Part shown: one piece after another, positions 25,123 through 34,484 of the stretch
Position numbering within the stretch: position 1 is the first letter of the stretch
How the letters are laid out: each line of letters begins with the position of its first letter
Source: Lachnospiraceae bacterium
GTDB taxonomy: Bacteria; Bacillota; Clostridia; Lachnospirales; Lachnospiraceae
Reading direction: 5' to 3'
Length of the DNA: 64,000 bases
Assembly (NCBI GenBank): GCA_030524525.1
Contig: JAUNGI010000004.1
Span: forward strand, 56,666 to 120,665
Notes under the pieces: model-generated
The model's database searches: none
The model's input: only the letters and a program-made list of their open reading frames with translations
What the model was told of the DNA's origin: nothing
Program-made: the position numbers and the translations under genes

Positions 25123-25680
25123 TTATTTCCCTTCCATGACTTCACGCATTCTGCGTCCGGCTTCCGCGGCAGACTCTTGGTTGATGTATCCGACATACAG
25201 CTTTTTGCCGTGATAGGAATAACAGTATGCGGAGCCGCCGGTCGTTTTGACCGCATACGTTTCAATATTCCATGATGCGGCGTCGTCCAGCTGCATCCGT
25301 ACCAAAGCGGTCAGCTGATCCATGCTCAGGTCCGTTTGGAAATTGCTGCTGACGGCATTCATCAGATCCGGGAATTTCAGAAGCATCGTCGGGCTCATCA
25401 TTTTGTTCAGAACCGCTTTGATCAGCTCCATCTGGTTCTTTCCGCGCTGGTTGTCTCCCGCGCTAAACGAGTAACGCTCGCGCGCAAATTCCAACGCTTC
25501 GCGGCCGTTCATCAAATTGTAGCCTTTATCAAAGTGAATTTTAAGGTGGCTGGAGGTAAATTCGTATGCGGAATATACGTTGACGCCCCCAAGCAGATCA
25601 ACAAATTTTTCCACACTGGAGAAGTTCACGCGGACATAATAATCCAGCTCCACTCCGTATACGTTTTCCAGCGTCTTCAT
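25123..25680 (-). pseudogene. LCP (LytR-CpsA-Psr) ligase, C-terminal fragment
   Basis: 185 residues covering the second half of the LCP domain: DYYVRVNFSSVEKFVDLLGGV, GREALEFARERYSFSAGDNQRGKNQM, and the end of the domain. LCP enzymes transfer lipid-linked wall polymers to peptidoglycan. Its ATG overlaps the stop of the upstream fragment (ATGA), but no independent ribosome binding site for a true start is evident beyond GCGCCTCC. The codons before the ATG continue the LCP reading frame for several residues (KSAS), showing that this is the tail of a once longer gene and not a complete protein. Confidence 0.85.
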
Positions 25681-26627
25681 GGAGGCGCTCTTGGTATGGT
25701 TACAAGTAAAATCTTTTTCGTCAGCGGATTGACGGTCATGACAATATTGACGTCGCTCCGGCTTTTGGTGTTGATCGAGCCGTATACGTCGATTCCGCTG
25801 AAATATACCGTGAAATAATTTCCGGTGACGTTTTCCTTCCCTTCGCGCGGAGGCATGACGATCGGCGTCGAGGTCGGCGCAGGGCTCGGCGTCGGGGTTG
25901 CGGAAACTCCCGGCTGGAGCGTCGGCTCCGGAGAAGGCGTCAGGGACGGCGTCGGCGTGATCGAAAGCTTCGGCATCTCGGCGGAGAACGAAAACTCCTC
26001 CAAAACACGCGTGGCATCCTCAAAGCCCTCCTCGTATTCCTGAATCAGCGGAACAAAGGCTTTATCCAAAATAATGGCCTGAACGTCTCCCGCAAGCAAT
26101 GCGGCAGCAAGCTCGCTGTAGGTTTCAAAAGCTCTGACGTCCAGCTTGCACGAATATTTTTCGTTGATGTGCTCGATTACTGCAAGACTGTCGGCATAGT
26201 CCATGGAATTCTGGATCCCGTAAGGATAATTTATCGTATCCTTTACCGATTTTGCGGCGTCGTCCGCCAGAACAATGACGACCATTTCGTCTACCACAAG
26301 CGAGTCTTTGGAGCCGCCGCTGATCTCATCGAGCGTGCTCCGGGTTTTTTCCAAATACAGAAAACCAACCAACATGATGGCTGTGGTAAGCACGGACAAC
26401 AGAATGCCCGCAACAAAACGCTTCTTCCCCTTTTTCGTTGTGAGCAAATATCCGCTCAATGCAAGCAAAAGCAAAGAGCAAACGCCAAAGAGAACAAAAT
26501 ACCTTGTCGGTAAAACCGGAAAACGAAGCAGTGTGACCGCAGTTAGCGCTGTTGCAAGAAGCTGCAGCCCGAACAAGATCCAACCGCAAATCTGTCTCGG
26601 CGATGTCTTTCGTTTTTCTTCTTTCAT
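25677..26627 (-). pseudogene. LCP ligase, N-terminal fragment, frameshifted at an internal deletion
   Basis: 316 residues: a short cytoplasmic start, three membrane helices (about 14-90), an accessory region, a Pro/Thr/Ser linker rich in TPTPS repeats, and the first part of the LCP domain (FSGIDVYGSINTKSRSDVNIVMTVNP). It runs through LLVTIPR and then meets a stop after three foreign residues. Intact LCP proteins continue with IPRD, then a KLTHA-containing segment of about 25 residues, then MKTLEN; that segment is absent, so the active-site Arg-Asp and lysine region is lost. The start at 26627 follows GGAGAGGAG. Confidence 0.85.
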
Positions 26628-26672
26628 TGCGAATCTCCTCTCCTTTTCTGAGGCATTCAAAAGTACAGGCGT

Positions 26673-26701
26673 ATCTTAGCATAAGTGAAAAACGAATGCA
26701 A
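26673..26701 (-). promoter_or_regulatory. Promoter of the LCP gene
   Basis: On the - strand TTGCAT, 17 nt and TAAGAT, about 45 bp before the start codon. The broken ligase gene therefore keeps its own promoter. Confidence 0.75.
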
Positions 26702-26709
26702 GTGCATTC

Positions 26710-27804
26710 CTATCGGAACCCGACCCATTCCAAGACGGTTTTTCCGAGCTTGGAACCTTTTGCGCCTGCGATTTTGTTTCCGCACAAAACGCACACATAA
26801 CTAATGGCTGATGTTAACACCCAAGTTAAAACAAAGTATAACAGCCAAACCTTTTGGACGGAAAATGCGCATAGCCCTTTTTCTACAACCATAAGAACAA
26901 CATAGTGCAGATAGTATATCCCATAGGAGTAATTGCCGAACGCTTTTAGGATACCGCAGTGCTTTGGCGTCTTATTTCGCTGTTTTTTATTGTATAAAAA
27001 TAAGGCAATTCCTCCGGCATATAAAAAACAGGTAAATCGTATTTGGGTTGTAAAAAACTCGATATTGCTGTCCAGCTTTATGAGAATCGCCGTCTCGATC
27101 AAACCTAATAGAAATGCAAAAAATACAAAATACAAGTTTCCAAAACGTAATAGTTTTCGCGTCCACTCCTGCCCTTTGAGCCTTAGGGTTAACCCAATGT
27201 AGTAAAAAACGAACCAAGCGGGAAAAACAGTTGCGTATAGTATGGGCATCTCATGGAAAACAATATTCCAGCAGTATACATATACCAAATACAGCGGAGT
27301 AACCAGCCAAAGCAGCTTATATGCGATTCCGTTCTTTTGAATTGCTTTTATAAGAAGCGGAGATAAGAAATTCAATTGAAGCAATACAAGAATATAGTAT
27401 AGTTGTGCCGAGGATTTGCCTGTGAAAAAACGACAGGCTATTACGATCCAGTCAATATCATTGCCCTTCGCCGCCGTTCTCAGGATCGTAAGCAAGCTAT
27501 AGAATACGGACCATACCAAAAAGGGCTTGATCAACCGCCCTGCTCTTGAGGTTATGTAAGATCTATAGTTTTTTTGTATAGTGTCTGTGTTTGTGAAATA
27601 TCCAGCAAAAAACACAAACAGAGCTACGGGGAAAATGATGCACTGGCGGATCAATATCCATAAGGAAAATTCCATACTTTCAACTGCGAAGGAGGTCCCT
27701 TTGGGGCAATGGATCATTATGACCGCTAAAATACAAACGCCTCTGACCGCCTGCCAAAACGTGTCTTTTTGTTTTACGCTCCCGTTGCATGCAAGATTTT
27801 TCAT
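26710..27804 (-). CDS. Membrane acyltransferase (acyltransferase 3 / OafA family)
   Basis: 364 residues with about ten membrane helices. The early FWQAVRGVCILAVIMIHCP and the late NYSYGIYYLHYVVLM motifs are those of acyltransferase-3 proteins, which O-acetylate (or succinylate) sugars of surface polymers using an acyl donor from the cytoplasm. GGGGGA lies just before the ATG. It follows the KdsC-like gene by 30 bp and is the last gene of the polysaccharide locus before the LCP promoter, so it probably decorates that polymer. Confidence 0.88.
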   Translation of the reverse strand: MKNLACNGSVKQKDTFWQAVRGVCILAVIMIHCPKGTSFAVESMEFSLWILIRQCIIFPVALFVFFAGYFTNTDTIQKNYRSYITSRAGRLIKPFLVWSVFYSLLTILRTAAKGNDIDWIVIACRFFTGKSSAQLYYILVLLQLNFLSPLLIKAIQKNGIAYKLLWLVTPLYLVYVYCWNIVFHEMPILYATVFPAWFVFYYIGLTLRLKGQEWTRKLLRFGNLYFVFFAFLLGLIETAILIKLDSNIEFFTTQIRFTCFLYAGGIALFLYNKKQRNKTPKHCGILKAFGNYSYGIYYLHYVVLMVVEKGLCAFSVQKVWLLYFVLTWVLTSAISYVCVLCGNKIAGAKGSKLGKTVLEWVGFR

Positions 27805-27834
27805 AAGTCCCCCATTATATTTGAAAAATTGGCA

Positions 27835-28350
27835 TTATACCCCGATCCCGTATACCTCGGAGACCGCTTTCGTCCATTCGCCGGTCTCTCGGAGCATATG
27901 TTCAATCACGTCGCGGACGGCGCCCTGACCGCCCTTCGCTTGGCTGATATAGTCCGCAATCTCCAGTATTTCCGGGCAGCTGTCAGCCGGACAGCCAACG
28001 TAGCCTGCCAAGGACATCGGCGGCAGATCGTTCAGGTCGTCGCCGATGTATCCCACCTCTTCCTTTGAAAGGCCGTGCTCGGCAAGGAATTGCTTCAAAA
28101 AGACGACCTTATCCTTAACATTTTGATAAAGATATTCCACCTTCATCTCTTTCATGCGGCGCGTTGTGGCGGCACACTCTCTGCCGGTCAAAACCATAAT
28201 TTGAATTCCGACCTTGTGCGCCGCAAAAAAGCCGGCGGCGTCTTTGGTGCAGAATTTTTTCAGCTCATTGCCGTTTTCGTCGTAGTAAATGCCCGCGTCC
28301 GTCATGGTACCGTCCACGTCGATTACCAGCAGTTTGAGTTTCCTTTTCAT
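27835..28350 (-). CDS. KdsC-like HAD phosphatase
   Basis: 171 residues, the length of KdsC. All four HAD motifs are visible: DVDGTMTD with nucleophile and acid Asp, TGRE, a Lys in NVKDKV, and GDDLNDLP. KdsC removes the 8-phosphate from Kdo-8-P; close relatives act on nonulosonic-acid 9-phosphates. Here it sits two genes from a KdsB-like CMP transferase and next to an aldolase, so the likely substrate is a phosphorylated 2-oxo sugar acid. No KdsA or NeuB homologue exists in the window. Confidence 0.9.
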   Translation of the reverse strand: MKRKLKLLVIDVDGTMTDAGIYYDENGNELKKFCTKDAAGFFAAHKVGIQIMVLTGRECAATTRRMKEMKVEYLYQNVKDKVVFLKQFLAEHGLSKEEVGYIGDDLNDLPPMSLAGYVGCPADSCPEILEIADYISQAKGGQGAVRDVIEHMLRETGEWTKAVSEVYGIGV

Positions 28351-28378
28351 GGCGATCCCTTTCCTTCCTTGCTGTTTG

Positions 28379-29941
28379 TCAGACTCTGTCGTAGGCTGAG
28401 GGAGTCAGGAATTCTACCCCCATATCCAGCTTCTTGATCGCGCTGCTCATTTCAAGATTATAACGGTTCCCGTGAGTCGTGGCGCTGCTCATTGCGGTAT
28501 TATAATAGTTTTCCGCATTTTCGAGATAGCCGTCCGCCCCGGCAATTACAACGCGCTCCGCCTGCATGTCCTTTAACAGCTTCAACAGCATGATTAGACT
28601 GTTGGAGCCGCTGCCGAACGCGCTTGACAAGCTGTTGTAATCAATCCGATAGTCCGCCTGTTCGTCCGCAAGATTGGAAGTAATAATGACCGGGCAGGGA
28701 TAGCTTTCCAGCTTATCAAACCGCTTATTGTTGCTGAAAAAGGCGTAATCCGGGGAATAATCTTCCGGTATAAAATTCACGGATATCAGGATGGGAGCTT
28801 CCTCGGTAATGTAGCTCCGGATTTTATCGTTATACTGCACGATGGAGGAACCGGGGGCGATCAGAAGCACCTTTTTGCTTTTGAGCCGCTCCTTCAGGGC
28901 CGCTCTGGCGGCGGAGTCGTCTATTTTATGATTCTTATATTCCTCGTAAAGCGAATCGGCGTAGGCGGCGTCGAATGCGGTGGTTTTGCTCCGGTCAAAG
29001 CGCGAAAGAATGTGGTTGATATCGCGGTTCGTCAGGTCGCCTTTTTTCAGATAATGCTCCGCATAATTTCTGTGCAGATTAAAACGGGCGGACAGAAAAT
29101 ATGCCGGCGTATAGCCCCAGTTTGTCTCTCCCTTGAGCGGCGCAATATAATCCTGTATCGCATCCATAAGATAATCAATGTCGTATACGGTTTCGCCGTA
29201 ATCGTTCAAATAATCGGCAATCAGCTCGATCGGAAGATTGCCCGGAATCCGTCCCATTCCCATCAGGCTGCCGTCAACGGCAACCGGCCGATTCAAATGA
29301 AAGTCAACGAATCTTTGCGCCAAGCAGCAGCTGAGTGACATATTTTCATGCAGGTGAAGCGCGACGCGAATATCGCTGTCCAGATTATTGTCAACCAAGC
29401 TTACGATCCGGTCCAAGTCGCGCCGTTTCATACTGCCGAAGGTGTCTACGATAGAAAACTGATACGGATGGATCTCGTTCACCTGCTGCAGGATCCAGAG
29501 AATCCGCTCGTCGGAGTAGCCCATAATATTGATCGGATTGATGCTGAGCTTATAGCCCTTCGCCTTTACCTCTCTGGCAAAGTCCATACCGTCTGCAATA
29601 TCGTAATCGTGGGCGGTGATCCGAAGCATTTCAATGCCCTTTCCGTCATACGGAGAAAGCTTGGCGACGTCGTAGTTGCTTCTCATCGCCATCGCGGAAA
29701 ACATCGTGTTTCCCCTGTTTTCCGGAAGCAGTCTGTTCAGCTCTTCTATGCGGTTGCAAACCGTGACATCCGGATCGTAGCCATCCACATTTCGCAGAAA
29801 GCCCACCTCTACAACATCGGTATTTGCTTTTACGAGGGCGTGGATAATATTTCTGGCGCGCTGGAAGCCCCACTTCCAATCAATGACATATCCCCCGTCC
29901 CGCAGGGTACAATCTAAAAGCGTCAAGTCATATTTTGCCAT
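28379..29941 (-). CDS. DRE-TIM (HMGL-like) aldolase with extra C-terminal GPSL-type domain
   Basis: 520 residues in two parts. Residues 1 to about 330 form an HMGL-like TIM barrel related to 4-hydroxy-2-oxovalerate aldolase and isopropylmalate synthase: TLRDGGY carries the metal-binding Asp and catalytic Arg, and LHLHEN the His-x-His metal ligands. Such enzymes make or break a C-C bond next to pyruvate or acetyl-CoA. Residues about 350-520 are separate: VLLIAPGSSIVQY, VNFIPEDYSPDYAFFSNNK and AGADGY recall the DUF115/Maf-like GPSL fold of the protein at 34485-35297. Placed between flippase and KdsC-like phosphatase, it is a candidate for the step that builds the 2-oxo acid. The reaction is inferred, not known. 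Confidence 0.85.
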   Translation of the reverse strand: MAKYDLTLLDCTLRDGGYVIDWKWGFQRARNIIHALVKANTDVVEVGFLRNVDGYDPDVTVCNRIEELNRLLPENRGNTMFSAMAMRSNYDVAKLSPYDGKGIEMLRITAHDYDIADGMDFAREVKAKGYKLSINPINIMGYSDERILWILQQVNEIHPYQFSIVDTFGSMKRRDLDRIVSLVDNNLDSDIRVALHLHENMSLSCCLAQRFVDFHLNRPVAVDGSLMGMGRIPGNLPIELIADYLNDYGETVYDIDYLMDAIQDYIAPLKGETNWGYTPAYFLSARFNLHRNYAEHYLKKGDLTNRDINHILSRFDRSKTTAFDAAYADSLYEEYKNHKIDDSAARAALKERLKSKKVLLIAPGSSIVQYNDKIRSYITEEAPILISVNFIPEDYSPDYAFFSNNKRFDKLESYPCPVIITSNLADEQADYRIDYNSLSSAFGSGSNSLIMLLKLLKDMQAERVVIAGADGYLENAENYYNTAMSSATTHGNRYNLEMSSAIKKLDMGVEFLTPSAYDRV

Positions 29942-29956
29942 CAGGCTACCTCCATT

Positions 29957-31381
29957 TTATTTCCTTTTCAGCACTGCAGCCAACATCTTCTTCCCTGCCA
30001 AGGCAAGCGACCAGTTTGAAATGACCGCATAAGCACATACGATCACAAACGACAGAAGATTCAGATACAGATTGTTGATATAATAAGTAACCGCCAATTC
30101 TATGGCGACAAGCAGGGAGATCAGGATCGTTTTTTTCTCGATCCGGATCTTGGCGTGCCGGTTGATATCAAAATATCGGATCAGCGCCATCACGGAAAAT
30201 GCGACTAACGTGGACAGGGAGGCGGCATATAAGCCGATCACTCCGATCAGGGATAAATTTACCGCAATGTTGATGACGGCGGAGGCAATGGCTGTATAGG
30301 CAATTTTTTTGGATTCTTTTGTCGCCACATAGATCGTCGTATAGAGACCGACAACTACGCGAAACAGCATTGCGTACATCAGGATCAGGATCTGCGGGTA
30401 GGAATCCGCATATTTGGAATGGATCATGATCGGAAAAATAAACGGCATAACGGCGACGATTCCAAAGCAGGCGCTTGAGAACAGCTTATACAGCGACGTC
30501 ATGGTGTCGCTGATAAAAGAATCTCCGTCGGAATCGAAATAATGCAGCGATACGGTCTCGGTCCACGAAAGATTCAAAATATTATAAAAGCTCACAAATA
30601 CGTTGGAAAACTTGTTGGCTACCGTATAGATCCCGTTGACCGCCACTCCTAAAATATGAGAAACAATGGTTCTGTCCGAAGCGTTCACGACCCACCATGC
30701 CAAGCTGTTGGGAACCATGGGGAGCGAATACTTGCGGATCTGTGAGAAGGTTTGTTTCTCAAAGCAGGAGAAACGGAAGTATTTCCAAGGCTTAACTGCC
30801 GCGCACATATAGATAATGGTCAGAACGTGCGAAACGATCGTGGCAATAAAGAGCCCCTGCACTCCTTTTCGCAGCGCTACAAGCATAATTACATTCAGCG
30901 CCACATTGGAGGAAGCGGAAATAAAGCTTGCCATAGCGTAAACTTTGTTTCTTCCCAGTCCTCGTATAAACTGCAGCAGCATAGCCGTAAAAACCTGCAA
31001 TACAACGTACAGGATCAGAAAAACAGCGTAGGTAAGATGCATCCATTGGTTTACAAGCGTCAATAGAATAACGTATATCCCGCATTGGACGCTGCTCCCC
31101 ACAAAAACCGTGGAAAATAAGGTTCGCGTCTTGTCAACGTCCCCCCGAAAATTCAGCATAAACCGAAACAAACCCTGATCCAACTGGAGATTGACCAGCG
31201 GCAGCAGCAAGGTTCCGTAAGTGATCATCAGATCAAATACCCCGTATTCCGAGGTTTCCAGAAGCGCCGTATATAGAGGTAACAGCAAAAAACTTACAAA
31301 TTGCGTACATACCTTGCCAAACGTCAATATGGCTGTATTTTTTGCCAATTCCTTTTTTCTGCTCATTTTCTTAGGCTCCAA
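29957..31381 (-). CDS. Polysaccharide flippase, Wzx/MATE-like
   Basis: 474 residues with 12-14 hydrophobic helices and little else, typical of the MVF/PST flippases that move lipid-linked repeat units across the membrane. The N-terminus SRKKELAKNTAILTFGKVCTQ and the LLLPLYTALLETSEYG segment fit the family. It lies 3 bp after the KdsB-like gene, in the middle of the locus that also holds a Wzy-like polymerase, so the polymer is probably made by the Wzx/Wzy route. Confidence 0.92.
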   Translation of the reverse strand: MEPKKMSRKKELAKNTAILTFGKVCTQFVSFLLLPLYTALLETSEYGVFDLMITYGTLLLPLVNLQLDQGLFRFMLNFRGDVDKTRTLFSTVFVGSSVQCGIYVILLTLVNQWMHLTYAVFLILYVVLQVFTAMLLQFIRGLGRNKVYAMASFISASSNVALNVIMLVALRKGVQGLFIATIVSHVLTIIYMCAAVKPWKYFRFSCFEKQTFSQIRKYSLPMVPNSLAWWVVNASDRTIVSHILGVAVNGIYTVANKFSNVFVSFYNILNLSWTETVSLHYFDSDGDSFISDTMTSLYKLFSSACFGIVAVMPFIFPIMIHSKYADSYPQILILMYAMLFRVVVGLYTTIYVATKESKKIAYTAIASAVINIAVNLSLIGVIGLYAASLSTLVAFSVMALIRYFDINRHAKIRIEKKTILISLLVAIELAVTYYINNLYLNLLSFVIVCAYAVISNWSLALAGKKMLAAVLKRK

Positions 31382-31384
31382 ACG

Positions 31385-32119
31385 CTAATTGCTCCCGTTT
31401 CTTTCGGATAAGATAGCGCGCACCTTGTCCAAGTCCTTCGGGGTATCGACGGAGATCGTTTTGTAATCGGAAACCGTCATTTTTACCGCGATCCCGTTTT
31501 CAACAAAGCGCATAAGATCATTTTCCTCCGCTTTTTCAAGAATGGATTTCTTGGTTTTGTTGAAAAAATCCAGCGCGTCTTTTGAGAAGATCTGCACGCC
31601 GGTCACCTTTTCATATTGAAAATCCAGCGTTCCCTTGGGATACGGGATCGGGCTTCTTGAAATCAGCAGGGTCTCCCGCTTGGAGTTTGTAACGACCTTC
31701 TGATTGCTGAAGTCGATCACGTCGGTGGGATTGGTCAAAATATTGGTGAGCGCGCCGACATAGCAGCCGCCCTCAAAGGAATCCGGCATCACAAGGGAGA
31801 AACATCTTTCATCGACCAACGGCTCGTCTCCCATGATCAACATATAGAGATCTGCGTCTAGCTTGGTGGATACCTCGTAAAGACGCGAGGTGGGAGTGTC
31901 GTGATCGGCGGAGGTCATAATGGCTTTCATGCCGTATTTTTTGCACTCTTCCAAGATCCGCTCGTCGTCGGTTGCCACAACCACATCGGAAAAACCTGTA
32001 TTTTTTATTACCTGCTGATATACCCACCAGATCATCGGCTTCCCCAGAATATCGGCAAGCGGTTTTCCGGGCATTCTGCTGGATTGGTATCTTGCGGGAA
32101 TTACACCAATAATATTCAT
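31385..32119 (-). CDS. KdsB-like CMP-sugar-acid cytidylyltransferase
   Basis: 244 residues, the usual length of CMP-Kdo synthetase. VIPARYQSSRMPGKPL is the CTP-binding start, with DEPLV at the active site and GVQIFSKDALDFF later. KdsB couples CMP to Kdo, normally for lipopolysaccharide; the host here looks Gram-positive, so the acceptor should be another 3-deoxy-2-oxo acid for a wall polymer. Next to it are the flippase and, beyond that, the aldolase and KdsC-like phosphatase. It is spaced 15 bp from the pyruvyl-transferase fusion. Confidence 0.9.
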   Translation of the reverse strand: MNIIGVIPARYQSSRMPGKPLADILGKPMIWWVYQQVIKNTGFSDVVVATDDERILEECKKYGMKAIMTSADHDTPTSRLYEVSTKLDADLYMLIMGDEPLVDERCFSLVMPDSFEGGCYVGALTNILTNPTDVIDFSNQKVVTNSKRETLLISRSPIPYPKGTLDFQYEKVTGVQIFSKDALDFFNKTKKSILEKAEENDLMRFVENGIAVKMTVSDYKTISVDTPKDLDKVRAILSERNGSN

Positions 32120-32134
32120 GGAAACGATCTCCTT

Positions 32135-34456
32135 TTATCTTTTTGCTAAGTTTCTGACTATGCTTTTTTTGAGCCTGACCAGCGAATACTTCCAGCCGAA
32201 AGTTTTCCGGCATGCGGTATCGTAGGAGTGCTTCTCAATATAAGCCGCAAATTTCTTTCTCCGCTCGTTGTACGGAAGCGGGCAAAAAATCCGCGGGTTA
32301 TCCCGGGTCGCGTCTTCCTCGCGGATCGGAGAAAGGGAAATATTTTCAAGGGAATTCAGCAGCTTCTCGCCCTGCTCCGAATGTACGATACACAGGGAAA
32401 CACCGGAGGCGGAATACAGATCCGGACGATATTTTTCCACTCCCCAAAAATCTCCCAGAGTCAGATCGCTATGGGAAGAATATTTCTTAAAGGCGCAGGT
32501 AAAGCAGTAGTCTCTCAGAGCGACTCCCGACAAAAAGCTGTAGTAAAAGGAGTCCTCCGTCGATTTTCTATTATAACATGTTCCGTCCTCATATTCCAAA
32601 TGAAAATTACAGGGACCACGCTTCCAACCGGCCTCTTTCCCACGGAATTTGGCGTCGGTCACTTTCTTTTTGTGATTTTCCCGAAGATACTTTTTCCAAA
32701 GACCGTTTCCGGGGCAGCCGTGGCACACGAAATCAACCAGCAAAAGACGCTCCTTGTAACGTAAGGTCTGGCGGTACAAGGCGGCGCACTGACAGGGGGC
32801 GCCTACATATAAAACAGTCTTTCCGGATCTCAGCTGTTCCCTGATTTCCTGAAAAAGCCCGGGCGGATCCGCACAGAAAATATACTTGGAGCCTCGCATT
32901 CCTGCGATCGCCTCCAAGCTGTCGGCGGAACGATGCGCCAAATTCATCTGCTCGTCAAATGCCGCGCCATAAACAAGCCCGCCTGCGGACAGTACGGCTT
33001 CTGCAATCGCGGTAAACGCGCCTCCGGAGGTACTCTTCCGCGTCACGTTTTCGTCTAAATTCCGAAGGGCAAAAAATTCATCCGGCGTTTTTTGCTGCAA
33101 ATTCAGAACCGGACACGCCTTTGCGCATGCGCCGCATTGAATACAGGCGTCCGCGGCGGTAAAGGCTGCGCAGACGGAGCCGTCCGGGCGGGCCTTCAGC
33201 TCGATGCAGTTGTTCGGACATACGGCTGCGCACGCGCCGCAGCCGCAGCAGACGTTCTCGTTAGGAACGGCGATCCGGTTCACCGTGGCTTTCTTTTGGC
33301 TCAGCGCCTGCGATAAATATTGCAGACCGCAGTTCCGCTCCTTTTCCAGAAGCCGGTCGATCCCGGCGAAATCAATTTCCGGAAATTCGTAAGGCAGCGT
33401 CGAAAAGTCCCGTACAAAGCATTCCTGCGTTCCCAAAAGCGCAAGAAGATCGGTCATTCTTATGCTGATTTTGCCTCTGCCGAAGGTGTAAAAATTTTTG
33501 TGGAACAACACCGAAAAAACGGTTCCGTGAAAGGAATCCGTGATCACATATTTGGCATTTTTGATCCGGCTGAGAAATTCCGCCGGGCCGTCGGCAATGC
33601 AGTCCTTTCGCAGGAGGGCTTTATCACAGGGATAGTCCTTTGTCCCGTAATAAACGATCGGCAGCTCCAGCTTCCGCGCCAAGGTATTCACATAGGCTAC
33701 GGCGTCTTCCGGCATGGAGCCGAGAACATATAAAAACAAATAATTTCCTTCCAGCGGATCCTCCGCCGCATCCGCCAATCCGGAATAGGCCGATTTTTCT
33801 AATAAAATCGTCGGGTCGATGCATCTCTCAATGGGCTTTTCGGTAAATTGCCGCAAATATTCGCAGCTTGTTTTTTCTCTCACGGAAATCGAATCGAACG
33901 AATCTAAATGCTCTCGGAATATATTCTCAACGCCGGCAAGCAGCTCCGGATCGTCCGTTCCGATGCTTGCGGCATAGGCAATTTTAACGGAGTTTTCCGG
34001 GGCGAAGGTCAAAAAATAAGCGTTTTTTTCATGGGAGGCGATCCGAGCCGGTTTCCAGACAACGTCGCTTCCCACGATGTATCTTGGGTACAGCGGAGTA
34101 TTTACGGACAATTCCGCGTCGCAGGGCTTGGAGTAGATCAGGTGTTTTGCCCGGAAAGACTCAAACTTCTTTGCATATAGGCTTCCCTCTCCCACGCTTC
34201 TGGATTCCTTTTTCTTTCTCCGGATCAGCCGTTTGATCTTCTGCTTTTGCTTTTTTAAGGCTCTTTGCAGGTCTGCCCTTTTGCCGGAAAAATTCTGCGG
34301 TCGGTAATTGATGATCTCCGGATGATAGCCCAGATCCTTCACGGCTTCCTGAAGGGCATACGAGATCAGACACGCCCCAAAGTTGTTGATCCAGGGGATG
34401 TCCAAGATCCCGACTCGCTTGTCCAAGCTTGAAAATTCCGTCTGCGGCTTATCCAA
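32135..34456 (-). CDS. Fusion: polysaccharide pyruvyl transferase + 2x[4Fe-4S] + FrhB-like domain
   Basis: 773 residues from a TTG start at 34456, chosen because AAAGGAGG lies seven bases upstream. Residues 12 to about 375 match polysaccharide pyruvyl transferases (VGILDIPWINNFGACLISYAL; TDSFHGTVFS). Then two ferredoxin-like clusters appear: CCGCGACAAVCP and CIQCGACAKACP. The rest (about 460-773) resembles the F420 hydrogenase/dehydrogenase beta subunit FrhB (TSGGAFTAIAEAVL; VGAPCQCAAL; CHGCPG; LGDFWG). These two proteins are often separate neighbours in exopolysaccharide loci; here they are one chain. It may couple a redox step to sugar modification; that is inference. Confidence 0.88.
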   Translation of the reverse strand: MDKPQTEFSSLDKRVGILDIPWINNFGACLISYALQEAVKDLGYHPEIINYRPQNFSGKRADLQRALKKQKQKIKRLIRRKKKESRSVGEGSLYAKKFESFRAKHLIYSKPCDAELSVNTPLYPRYIVGSDVVWKPARIASHEKNAYFLTFAPENSVKIAYAASIGTDDPELLAGVENIFREHLDSFDSISVREKTSCEYLRQFTEKPIERCIDPTILLEKSAYSGLADAAEDPLEGNYLFLYVLGSMPEDAVAYVNTLARKLELPIVYYGTKDYPCDKALLRKDCIADGPAEFLSRIKNAKYVITDSFHGTVFSVLFHKNFYTFGRGKISIRMTDLLALLGTQECFVRDFSTLPYEFPEIDFAGIDRLLEKERNCGLQYLSQALSQKKATVNRIAVPNENVCCGCGACAAVCPNNCIELKARPDGSVCAAFTAADACIQCGACAKACPVLNLQQKTPDEFFALRNLDENVTRKSTSGGAFTAIAEAVLSAGGLVYGAAFDEQMNLAHRSADSLEAIAGMRGSKYIFCADPPGLFQEIREQLRSGKTVLYVGAPCQCAALYRQTLRYKERLLLVDFVCHGCPGNGLWKKYLRENHKKKVTDAKFRGKEAGWKRGPCNFHLEYEDGTCYNRKSTEDSFYYSFLSGVALRDYCFTCAFKKYSSHSDLTLGDFWGVEKYRPDLYSASGVSLCIVHSEQGEKLLNSLENISLSPIREEDATRDNPRIFCPLPYNERRKKFAAYIEKHSYDTACRKTFGWKYSLVRLKKSIVRNLAKR

Positions 34457-34484
34457 AAGAATTCCTCCTTTCCGGAAGCTTTGT

